From: Bacteroides sp.
GTDB taxonomy: Bacteria; Bacteroidota; Bacteroidia; Bacteroidales; Muribaculaceae
DNA length: 58,800 nt
NCBI GenBank assembly: GCA_014801815.1
Contig: JAAVDM010000027.1
Location: 1 to 58,800 of the forward strand
Direction of reading: 5' to 3'
The notes beneath the pieces are model-generated. The model was not told the DNA's origin. It did not search any database and saw nothing but the letters and a program-made list of their open reading frames with translations. Position numbers and translations under genes: made by a program. Below are positions 18,681 to 26,565 of the stretch, in pieces; position 1 is the first letter of the stretch; each line of letters starts with the position of its first letter.

Positions 18681-20870
18681 TCAGCGCAGGAATAAGAGTT
18701 CGCGATATTTCGGCAGTGGCCAGATTTCATTATCCACCATCAGTTCCAGTTCATCAATATGATGACGTATGTTTTCCAATGCCGGAGCTATATAGTCATG
18801 GTAAGCTATAGCCTTTTCCCGTTCGTTTGGTTTGCGATTAGCTTTATGACGCTCTTTTACCATAGCCTCCACCTCACCGCGTATAGCTGCTATATGATCG
18901 GAAATTTTCTCTATAGATTCCATATCCTGACGTGCTATACGGTCTGCCTTTTCACCTTTGAAGAGCTGTTTTATTTTATACACATTATCGAGCAGTAGAC
19001 TCTGATAACGTGTAGCAGCAGGTATTATATGATTGATGGCAAGATCTCCGAGGACACGCGACTCTATCTGGAGTTTCTTTGAGTACATCTCCCATTTTAC
19101 CTCGTTACGGGCCATTATCTCCTTACGATTCATAACGCCTGTACGTTCGAACATTTCAATGCTTTCAGGGCGTGTATAGGCGTCATAAACCAGTGGAGCC
19201 GATGTTTCGGTGTCAAGTCCGCGACGCTGTGCCTCTGCTTTCCACTCATCACTGTAACCATTACCGTCAAAGTGAATGGGACGACTCTGTTTTAGAAGTT
19301 TTTTGATTTCAGCAAAGATAGCGCTGTGACGTTCTTCTCCGGCGGCTTCGCGTGCTTCGACAGCTTCGGCAAACTGTGAAAGCTCATCAGCTACAGCGGC
19401 GTTGAGTGCAATCATAGCTGAACCACAGTTCGCAGATGAACCCACAGCACGATACTCAAATCGGTTACCGGTAAAAGCGAACGGACTTGTACGGTTACGA
19501 TCCGTATTGTCGACCATCAGTTCGGGAATCTGAGCCACATCCAGACGCAATTCATTCTTACCGGCGAGTGTCAGTGCCTTATGATCGTCAAGCTGTTCTA
19601 TCTTATCAAGTATTTCGCTGAGCTGAGAACCCATAAACATTGATATGATTGCCGGAGGTGCTTCATTTCCACCGAGGCGGTGTGCATTGGTAGCATTCAT
19701 TATCGAAGCCTTCATCAGTCCGTTATGTTTGTGTACAGCCGACATAACATTAGCTATGAATGTCAGAAATTGCAGGTTCTGCTCCGGTGTCTTACCGGGT
19801 GCAAACAGCATTACACCTGTATCCGTACCAAGACTCCAGTTATTGTGCTTGCCACTGCCGTTAATGCCGTCAAAAGGTTTTTCGTGAAGCAGCACACGGA
19901 AATTATGACGACGCGCAACCTCATCCATAACCCACATCAGTAACATATTGTGGTCATTGGCAAGGTTGGTTTCTTCAAACACCGGCGCAAGCTCAAACTG
20001 ATTAGGTGCAACTTCGTTGTGACGTGTCTTGGCAGGTATGCCCAGACGGTGACACTCCAACTCAAGTTCAAGCATAAATGCCTCTACTCGACTCGGTATA
20101 GCTCCGAAGTAATGGTCTTCGAGCTGCTGATTCTTGGCACTTTCATGCCCCATCAGCGTACGGCCTGTCAGCATCAAGTCAGGACGGGCTGTATACAGAG
20201 CTTCGTCTACAAGAAAGTATTCCTGTTCCCAGCCAAGATAACTGTTGACATGCTTGACATTCTCGTCAAACAGTCTTGCCACTCTCGTAGCTGCTTTGTC
20301 TATACTATTGAGAGCACGCAATAAGGGGGTCTTATAGTCAAGACTTTCTCCTGTATAGGCGATAAAGATAGTCGGTATACACAAGGTATTACCTACTATG
20401 AATGCAGGCGACGATATGTCCCAGGCCGAATAGCCGCGTGCCTCAAAAGTGTTGCGTATACCTCCGTTCGGGAAACTTGAGGCATCAGGTTCCTGCTGCA
20501 CCAGAAGTTTACCGCTGAACTCCTCCATAACACCCCCCTTTCCATCGGGTTCCATAAAGCCGTCATGTTTCTCGGCAGTACCATCGGTCAGAGGATGAAA
20601 CCAGTGAGTATAATGACGCGCACCGTTGTCTATAGCCCAGCGCTTCATACCTTCGGCGACACTGTCTGCCACATCGCGGCTTAGCGGTTGTTTGTTGTCA
20701 ATAGCTTTGACCAGAGCCTCGTATGTCTTCTTCGGAAGATAGTCATACATCTTGGCACGATTGAACACCTGACGGCCGAAATAGCGGTCTACTCTCTCTT
20801 TCGGCATGTCTACCTTAACAGCTTTGCGCGACGAGGCTTCCTCGACGCTTTTAAATCTCAACTTCGACAT
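18681..20870 (-). CDS. glnN: Glutamine synthetase type III (GlnN)
   Basis: 729 residues, typical of GSIII, which is much larger than GSI. The N-terminus SKLRFKSVEEASSRK, GINGSGKHNNWSLGT and NRTSPFAFTGNRFEYRAVGS are GSIII catalytic signatures. It makes glutamine from glutamate, ammonia and ATP, the main ammonia assimilation route in many Bacteroidales. The ATG at 20870 is chosen over an upstream in-frame start at 20912. The transcript appears to begin about 380 bases upstream and carries an attenuator-like hairpin (see 21054-21093). Confidence 0.95.
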   Translation of the reverse strand: MSKLRFKSVEEASSRKAVKVDMPKERVDRYFGRQVFNRAKMYDYLPKKTYEALVKAIDNKQPLSRDVADSVAEGMKRWAIDNGARHYTHWFHPLTDGTAEKHDGFMEPDGKGGVMEEFSGKLLVQQEPDASSFPNGGIRNTFEARGYSAWDISSPAFIVGNTLCIPTIFIAYTGESLDYKTPLLRALNSIDKAATRVARLFDENVKHVNSYLGWEQEYFLVDEALYTARPDLMLTGRTLMGHESAKNQQLEDHYFGAIPSRVEAFMLELELECHRLGIPAKTRHNEVAPNQFELAPVFEETNLANDHNMLLMWVMDEVARRHNFRVLLHEKPFDGINGSGKHNNWSLGTDTGVMLFAPGKTPEQNLQFLTFIANVMSAVHKHNGLMKASIMNATNAHRLGGNEAPPAIISMFMGSQLSEILDKIEQLDDHKALTLAGKNELRLDVAQIPELMVDNTDRNRTSPFAFTGNRFEYRAVGSSANCGSAMIALNAAVADELSQFAEAVEAREAAGEERHSAIFAEIKKLLKQSRPIHFDGNGYSDEWKAEAQRRGLDTETSAPLVYDAYTRPESIEMFERTGVMNRKEIMARNEVKWEMYSKKLQIESRVLGDLAINHIIPAATRYQSLLLDNVYKIKQLFKGEKADRIARQDMESIEKISDHIAAIRGEVEAMVKERHKANRKPNEREKAIAYHDYIAPALENIRHHIDELELMVDNEIWPLPKYRELLFLR

Positions 20871-20995
20871 AATATATATGTAAGTTTTGGTTGTATCATT
20901 GTTTGTTTTCACTTCTGCAGTGTCATTTATTTGATACGCTGCATTGCTTCCTCAGCATTGATACGGCCTATTTAAACCGATGAGGTGGAGTATCT

Positions 20996-21124
20996 TCACA
21001 CCAGAAACCAACTCCGGGTAAGTGAGAGCAACATAGTCATCAGACTCATTTCCACAAAAAATAATGCCGTGAGGATTCCCCATCCCGACGGCAGTGAACA
21101 GTGTGTTTTGAACTTTAGAACCAT
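20996..21124 (-). CDS. Putative 42-residue hydrophobic leader peptide upstream of glnN
   Basis: An open frame of 42 codons from ATG at 21124 to TGA at 20996, inside the predicted glnN leader. The peptide begins MVLKFKTHCSLPSGWG and continues into a hydrophobic stretch (ILTALFFVE, then MTMLLSL) that could span the membrane. The terminator-like hairpin at 21065-21093 lies within it, so its translation would disturb that hairpin. It could be a leader peptide, a small membrane protein, or chance. Confidence 0.4.
   Translation of the reverse strand: MVLKFKTHCSLPSGWGILTALFFVEMSLMTMLLSLTRSWFLV
21054..21093 (-). terminator. Attenuator-like hairpin in the glnN leader
   Basis: On the minus strand, TGCCGT and ACGGCA (21088-21093 and 21065-21070) pair, with GGAT/ATCC inside. 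TTATTTTTT follows directly. This is an intrinsic-terminator shape located between the glnN promoter and gene, so it could regulate read-through. Confidence 0.5.
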
Positions 21125-21258
21125 TACTTGACCTTTAATTTTTCCCTGTAAATGTAGACCTTACCTGCTGCGGTTTAAGCTGTTGACATAAGGCATACAA
21201 TAAGTCGGCATCCGGTGTCTTATTTCTCATATATACACCTCAGCACAATTTCAATTTG

Positions 21259-21290
21259 CAAAAGTATTCTTTTTTATCCTTTCCGGCAAA
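21259..21290 (-). promoter_or_regulatory. glnN promoter
   Basis: On the minus strand, TTTG (21290-21287), a 20-bp spacer and TACTTTTG (21266-21259) match the Bacteroidetes consensus. Transcription would start near 21252 and run through the short ORF and hairpin into glnN. Confidence 0.6.
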
Positions 21291-21355
21291 TTTTCTCCAA
21301 TATTTTTATATTTCACTGCTTATCCACCATTCTTTTCCTATTTCTCGAATAGAAC

Positions 21356-22540
21356 TTAGAAAAGGTCTACAATCACTTCATCGCTTATCATAACACCTCG
21401 TTCGGTAAGTGATAGCATGTCTCCTCTGCGATACAGATTTCCGGATTCAATATGACGTACTGCTTTACTTTCCAATTCTTTAATTGCTTTTTCACCCCAA
21501 CGAGTACGATAATCTTGACAGTTCAGACCCTCTGCCGTTCTCAGTCGAGTCATTATCTGTTCCTCCCGAAGCTCTTCGTCTGTCAATATTTCACAAGTAG
21601 TCAGTTCAGTTTTTAAGTCTGCTGACGGTTCTCCGTAACCGTACACCTGAAAATATTTGCGTATGTCAGCGTCATTCCAGCATCTTGTACGTATGCCATC
21701 ATAACTGTGTGCTGATGGTCCCAGACCAATGTACGGTTTTCCACTCCAATATAGGCTGTTATGGCACGATTCATATCCCGGTAATGCATAATTGGACAAT
21801 TCGTAACGTTTCAGACCGTAAGATTGGGTAAGACAACATAAAATCCGAAACATCTCCACACTGTCCGTCTCGTCAGCCTCATTAAGACGTCCGGTATCAC
21901 GTAACTTTGTCAATGCCGTACGCTCTTCATACATTAGTGAGTAAGCCGACAGATGAGGTACTCCCATATCAAGCATTTCTCTGACATCACTGCCGAAACT
22001 CTCTACACTCTGCCCCGGAAGTCCGAATATCAAATCACCACTGACATTATCAAATACTGATTTCAGAAGTTTAAGAGCTCTTCTTGACGTTACACTGTCA
22101 TGAAGCCTGCCGGCTATACGAAGCAAATGGTCGTCAAAACTCTGAATGCCCACACTCACACGGTTCACACCGTTTGATTTCCACATTGCCACCGAATCAG
22201 CAGTAACATCTTCCGGATTTACTTCAATAGTAAATTCCTTTATTCCGTCACCACCAGCACATTTATACAGACCGGTAATCAGACGCTCAAATTCCTGTGA
22301 CGGAAGTAAAGATGGTGTTCCACCCCCTATGTATATGGTTTCTATTATCGCCGGCCTTTCCCCTATCCGTACTTTAAGTTCGGTAAGAAGTGAATCGGTA
22401 AGTCGGTGCCAATCAGCCTGAATGGCACCGGCACTATAAAAATCGCAGTATATACACCTCTTCCGGCAATAAGGTATATGTACATATAGACCTCCTACAG
22501 CACTCATATTATCTTCACTTTTATTTTCTTGCTTTTTCAT
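21356..22540 (-). CDS. hemW: Radical SAM heme chaperone HemW (HemN-like)
   Basis: 394 residues. The radical SAM cluster motif is CRKRCIYCDF (CxxxCxxC). GGGTPSLL, FTIEVNPEDV, VSVGIQSFDD and the C-terminal HemN domain with LGPSAHSYDG follow. The pattern fits HemW, which handles heme for respiratory enzymes, rather than true coproporphyrinogen oxidase, but homology alone does not exclude the latter. Start at the ATG; an internal ATG at 22507 directly before SAVGGLYVHIPYC is an alternative. Confidence 0.88.
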   Translation of the reverse strand: MKKQENKSEDNMSAVGGLYVHIPYCRKRCIYCDFYSAGAIQADWHRLTDSLLTELKVRIGERPAIIETIYIGGGTPSLLPSQEFERLITGLYKCAGGDGIKEFTIEVNPEDVTADSVAMWKSNGVNRVSVGIQSFDDHLLRIAGRLHDSVTSRRALKLLKSVFDNVSGDLIFGLPGQSVESFGSDVREMLDMGVPHLSAYSLMYEERTALTKLRDTGRLNEADETDSVEMFRILCCLTQSYGLKRYELSNYALPGYESCHNSLYWSGKPYIGLGPSAHSYDGIRTRCWNDADIRKYFQVYGYGEPSADLKTELTTCEILTDEELREEQIMTRLRTAEGLNCQDYRTRWGEKAIKELESKAVRHIESGNLYRRGDMLSLTERGVMISDEVIVDLF

Positions 22541-22815
22541 CAATACATAACGGGATAAAAAACTGAGGTCAGTACAGCAACTTTACCAATAAAAATAAAT
22601 ATGACAGTCTAACGTGTGACACAACAAAAACGTATATTCAGCCTTAAAATTATTTTATGTTACACAACATACGATTTATTATCCTTTTTATCATATTATA
22701 TTGCTAAATTGCGTGCAAATTTAAAAAGAGCCCCTACGGCCCTATTCCTCTCCACCCCATTATCTATTCTCTCTCCGTCTCTGCTCACTTTCCGAACATA
22801 ATAATCTCATATATC

Positions 22816-24972
22816 ATGAAGGTTTACAAGACAAGCGAAATCAAGAACATTGCCCTTCTCGGATCAAAGGGCTCGGGTAAGACCACACTCGCTGAAGCAA
22901 TGCTCTTCGAGTGTGGAGTTATAAAACGTCGTGGCTCTATTGATGCCAAGAATACAGTTTCAGATTATTTCCCGGTTGAAAAAGAATATGGATATTCCGT
23001 ATTTTCTACTGTATTCAATGCTGAATTTCTCGGCAAAAAACTCAATGTTATCGACTGTCCGGGTGCTGACGATTTCGTAGGCAATGCATACACTGCTCTT
23101 GGAGTATGCGACACCGGCGTAGTGCTTGTCGACGCCGACTACGGTGTGGAGGTAGGTACACAGAATATCTTCCGCACAACAGCACAGCTGAAGAAACCCG
23201 TCATTTTCGCTCTCAATCACATTGATGGTGAAAAAGTCGATTTTGATAATGTCATGGAGCAGCTCTATGATAACTTCGGTAAGAAAGTTGTTCCCATCCA
23301 GTTCCCGATTAACGTGGGCCCCGGTTTCAACGCTCTTATTGACGTTCTGCTCATGAAGAAATATGAGTGGGGTCCCGAGGGTGGCACTCCGACAATATCT
23401 GAGATACCTGAAGAGTATCTTGAGCGTGCCGAAGAGATGCACCATAATCTTATTGAGGCAGCTGCAGAAAACGACGAAAGTCTTATGGATAAATATTTCG
23501 AGGAAGGTCATCTCACTGAAGATGAGATGCGTACCGGTATCCGTAAGGGTCTTGTTGACCGCTCTATATTCCCCGTATTCATCGTAAGCGCTCTCAAGGA
23601 TATGGGAGTTCGCCGCATGATGGAATTCCTCGGCAACGTATGTCCCTTTGTTACCGATATGCCTTCTCCCCGTACTATATCCGGCGAAGAAGTGACTCCC
23701 GATGCCAATGGCCCGCTGTCAGTATTCTTCTTCAAGACCTCAGTAGAACCTCATATCGGTGAGGTAGCGTTTTTCAAAGTCATGAGCGGTACTCTTCATG
23801 CCGGCGATGATCTTGATAATGTATCACGCGGTGGCAAAGAACGTCTGGCTCAGATTTACACTGTATGCGGTCAGCTGCGTACCCCGGCTGAAGCTCTTGA
23901 GGCCGGTGACATAGGAGCGGCTGTTAAACTTAAAGATGTACGCACCGGCAACACTCTTGACGCTAAAGGCTGTGATTATCAGTTTGACTTCATCAAGTAC
24001 CCTGCACCCAAATATACACGTGCCATACGTCCGCTCAATGAGGCTGATGCAGAAAAGCTGGCAGGCATTCTCACTCGTATGCACGAGGAGGATCCGACAT
24101 GGATTATCGAACAGTCTAAGGAACTCAAACAGACTCTGGTTAAAGGTCAGGGAGAATTCCACCTCCGTACTCTCAAATGGCGTATAGAGAACAATGAGAA
24201 ACTGCCTATCGAATTTGTAGAGCAGAAAATACCCTACCGTGAGACTATCACCAAGGCTGCCCGTGCCGATTACCGTCATAAAAAGCAGTCAGGTGGCTCC
24301 GGACAGTTCGGTGAGGTTCATCTTATTGTCGAACCCTATTATGAGGGTATGCCTGAACCGGATTCCTATAAATTCGGCAACCAGGAATTCAAACTTAATG
24401 TCCGCGACAAACAGGAAATTCCTCTGGATTGGGGTGGTAAGCTCGTTGTCTACAACTGTATCGTAGGTGGTGCTATTGATGCACGCTTTATTCCGGCTAT
24501 TGTCAAGGGTCTCATGGACCGCATGGAACAGGGTCCTCTTACAGGTTCCTATGCCCGTGATGTACGTGTCATGATATATGACGGTAAGATGCACCCGGTT
24601 GATTCGAACGAAATTTCATTCCGTCTTGCCGGACGTAATGCTTTCTCTCAGGCATTCAAGGCTGCTAATCCCAAGATTCTGGAACCCATCTATGATGTTG
24701 AAGTTCACACTCCTGATGATTACATGGGCGATGTCATGAGTGATCTTCAGGGTCGTCGAGGCATTATCATGGGTATGGACGCTGAAAACGGTATCCAGAA
24801 ACTCAGCGCCAAAGTGCCTCTGAAAGAAATGGCAAGCTACTCTACTTCACTCAGCTCAATCACAGGCGGACGTTCATCGTTCTCAATGAATTTCTCCAGC
24901 TATGAGCTCGTGCCGGGTGACGTTCAGGATAAACTCCTCAAAGAATATTCAGAAACAGTTCAGGACGATTAA
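22816..24972 (+). CDS. Elongation factor G paralog, EF-G2-like, lacking the catalytic His
   Basis: 718 residues with the five-domain EF-G layout. G1 is GSKGSGKTT. The G3 motif reads DCPGADDF where canonical EF-G has DTPGHVDF, so the His needed for GTP hydrolysis is Ala here. NHID replaces NKMD in G4. The domain IV (QSGGSGQFGEV) and domain V regions are intact. This matches EF-G2 of gut Bacteroides, reported to support translocation without GTP hydrolysis under nutrient limitation. Whether it acts likewise here is inferred. It is transcribed alone, with a terminator at 25083. Confidence 0.88.
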   Translation: MKVYKTSEIKNIALLGSKGSGKTTLAEAMLFECGVIKRRGSIDAKNTVSDYFPVEKEYGYSVFSTVFNAEFLGKKLNVIDCPGADDFVGNAYTALGVCDTGVVLVDADYGVEVGTQNIFRTTAQLKKPVIFALNHIDGEKVDFDNVMEQLYDNFGKKVVPIQFPINVGPGFNALIDVLLMKKYEWGPEGGTPTISEIPEEYLERAEEMHHNLIEAAAENDESLMDKYFEEGHLTEDEMRTGIRKGLVDRSIFPVFIVSALKDMGVRRMMEFLGNVCPFVTDMPSPRTISGEEVTPDANGPLSVFFFKTSVEPHIGEVAFFKVMSGTLHAGDDLDNVSRGGKERLAQIYTVCGQLRTPAEALEAGDIGAAVKLKDVRTGNTLDAKGCDYQFDFIKYPAPKYTRAIRPLNEADAEKLAGILTRMHEEDPTWIIEQSKELKQTLVKGQGEFHLRTLKWRIENNEKLPIEFVEQKIPYRETITKAARADYRHKKQSGGSGQFGEVHLIVEPYYEGMPEPDSYKFGNQEFKLNVRDKQEIPLDWGGKLVVYNCIVGGAIDARFIPAIVKGLMDRMEQGPLTGSYARDVRVMIYDGKMHPVDSNEISFRLAGRNAFSQAFKAANPKILEPIYDVEVHTPDDYMGDVMSDLQGRRGIIMGMDAENGIQKLSAKVPLKEMASYSTSLSSITGGRSSFSMNFSSYELVPGDVQDKLLKEYSETVQDD

Positions 24973-25082
24973 TATATCCTGTAAGCCCACAAACACTCTA
25001 ATCATTGTGTCATGTCCTCCGGCCGGCTCTTGACCAAGCTGACCCGACCATGGCGAACGATTATGCCCTCAAGAGTGTTATA

Positions 25083-25130
25083 ATGATACCCTGTCCTACA
25101 CCGTTAGCGGCGGCAGGGTATCATTTTTAT
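25083..25130 (+). terminator. Terminator after the EF-G2-like gene
   Basis: 11-bp arms ATGATACCCTG (25083-25093) and CAGGGTATCAT (25114-25124), followed by TTTTTATT. It is about 110 bases past the stop codon. Confidence 0.85.
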
Positions 25131-25180
25131 TAACCCGGGCCGACAGACCTCTCCCCTCCGGCCATTAATACCCTCAGATT

Positions 25181-25378
25181 ATGTTTGAAGAAATCAAAGG
25201 AAAAGCCGAGGAGTTCATGAACAAGGACGGCATTAAGGAAGTGGTCGGCAAGGCCAAAGAGTTTATCGAGTCTGAGAAAGGCGAAGAGCTTATCAATACC
25301 GCCAAGGAGAAACTTGAGGATATTATAAGCGAAAAGACAGATGGTAAAGGTCTTTTCGGCTTCGGCAAATCAAAGTAA
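25181..25378 (+). CDS. Small charged helical protein, unknown function
   Basis: 65 residues, rich in Lys and Glu (KGKAEEF, VVGKAKEFIES, NTAKEKLEDII), with a heptad-like pattern of amphipathic helix ending in GLFGFGKSK. It resembles short stress-associated or antitoxin-like helical proteins, but no family can be named. The gene sits between the EF-G2 terminator and an 80-bp palindrome, and has codon usage like its neighbours, which supports it being real. Confidence 0.65.
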   Translation: MFEEIKGKAEEFMNKDGIKEVVGKAKEFIESEKGEELINTAKEKLEDIISEKTDGKGLFGFGKSK

Positions 25379-25403
25379 ACACACTCTCTCGGACTGACAC
25401 ATC

Positions 25404-25483
25404 TAAAATCTGATATTGTAACATAAGTGTCCCCCGCAGCACCGGTGCTGCGGGGGACACTTATGTTACAATATCAGATTTTA
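25404..25483. terminator. 80-bp perfect palindrome, bidirectional terminator
   Basis: Every base from 25404 to 25483 is matched in a perfect palindrome centred on ACCGGT (25441-25446), with no spacer. It separates the small + strand gene from the AEC permease gene on the minus strand, whose stop codon abuts it. A perfect 40-bp-arm palindrome is unusual because such DNA tends to be unstable. Confidence 0.75.
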
Positions 25484-26455
25484 TCAGGCTATCGCACTAT
25501 GAAGACAAAGATCGGTAATCCATATCCAAAGCGGACAGAAGCCCATGAACAGAATCACACTCAGTGTCAGCGATGAGGTACCCGTTGCTGTATAGACATT
25601 ATATTCATCAGCAATAATAATACCTGAGAAAGCGGGCGGCAGAGCGGCTGCGACTACAAGCATCTTCAGGTTGAAAGGATCCATCTTGAATACCAGACCC
25701 AATATCAACACTACGGCCGGCATGACTATCATCTTAAGTATCGAACCGAGTACGGCCTGCCAATTGATTGTAATTTTTATAGCAGAAAGAGTAATACCGG
25801 CTGAGAACACTGCCATCGAAGCATTGGCCTTAGCAATAAGATCGAATGAAGGGCTAAGCCATTCAGGCCATTTTAAGCCGCATAAAACCAATATTACCGC
25901 AAGGATAGGCGCCCAGGCCACAGGTTGTTCCAAAGCGTGAATTACAGGCTTCCACGCGCTTTCTTTCGTCTTTTTAGGGTTCGTATCGTCAAGCGAGGCG
26001 TTCATCAGTGATAATCCCACCGGAATTCCGACTGCGTTGACAACAATACCGACGATTGCAACTACAAGCGCTACTGCCGGAGTGGTACCGAAAATAGGCT
26101 CAAGCACCGCAAATCCAAGGAAACCGATTGTCGGTGAACCGCTGATTAGAGCGGATACGGCTGCATCTGCACCTGTATTTTTCTTGAAACAGTAACGGAA
26201 AATAAAGTACACAAGCATAAAACAGCCCATGATACCTATGAGTGACACCAGTGTCAGTTTAATGTCACGTGCCAGCATCTCTCGGTCGGCCTGTACTATT
26301 GATACAAACAGGGCGGCCGGTAATGCATAATCAAGTACCACCTTATTGAACTTCTTCGCATCCTGGCCGTCGAATATCCCCTTCTTACCGGAAATAAATC
26401 CTGCCAGCATGACCACAAGGATAGGCACTATGGCATAAAGAATAATGTGTAACAT
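25484..26455 (-). CDS. AEC-family permease, candidate oxalate/formate transporter
   Basis: 323 residues with about ten membrane helices in two five-helix halves, starting IILYAIVPILVVMLAGFISGKKG, typical of the auxin efflux carrier (AEC) family. AEC members move organic anions such as malate. It follows frc and oxc on the same strand, so import of oxalate or export of formate is a reasonable inference. It differs from the MFS carrier OxlT of Oxalobacter. A hairpin at 26483-26521 separates it from oxc. Confidence 0.8.
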   Translation of the reverse strand: MLHIILYAIVPILVVMLAGFISGKKGIFDGQDAKKFNKVVLDYALPAALFVSIVQADREMLARDIKLTLVSLIGIMGCFMLVYFIFRYCFKKNTGADAAVSALISGSPTIGFLGFAVLEPIFGTTPAVALVVAIVGIVVNAVGIPVGLSLMNASLDDTNPKKTKESAWKPVIHALEQPVAWAPILAVILVLCGLKWPEWLSPSFDLIAKANASMAVFSAGITLSAIKITINWQAVLGSILKMIVMPAVVLILGLVFKMDPFNLKMLVVAAALPPAFSGIIIADEYNVYTATGTSSLTLSVILFMGFCPLWIWITDLCLHSAIA

Positions 26456-26482
26456 AGTAGTGTGTTTTTAATAAATATGAAA

Positions 26483-26521
26483 GGCCGGCGAGGCACTGAA
26501 CATTCAGTAGCTCCGCCGGCC
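26483..26521 (-). terminator. Hairpin between oxc and the AEC permease gene
   Basis: GGCCGGCG (26483-26490) pairs with CGCCGGCC (26514-26521), with ACTGA/TCAGT inside. On the minus strand it is followed by TTTCATATTTATT. It may act as a partial terminator or processing site that lowers permease expression relative to oxc. Confidence 0.55.
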
Positions 26522-26565
26522 CCGAAAGTTATTTATAATCTAAATTATGGGTGCCTTGTGCCTGA

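Noticed and set aside
25174..25368. Antisense open frame opposite the small helical protein
   Set aside because: It is the serine-rich complement of the Lys/Glu-rich gene, a typical shadow.
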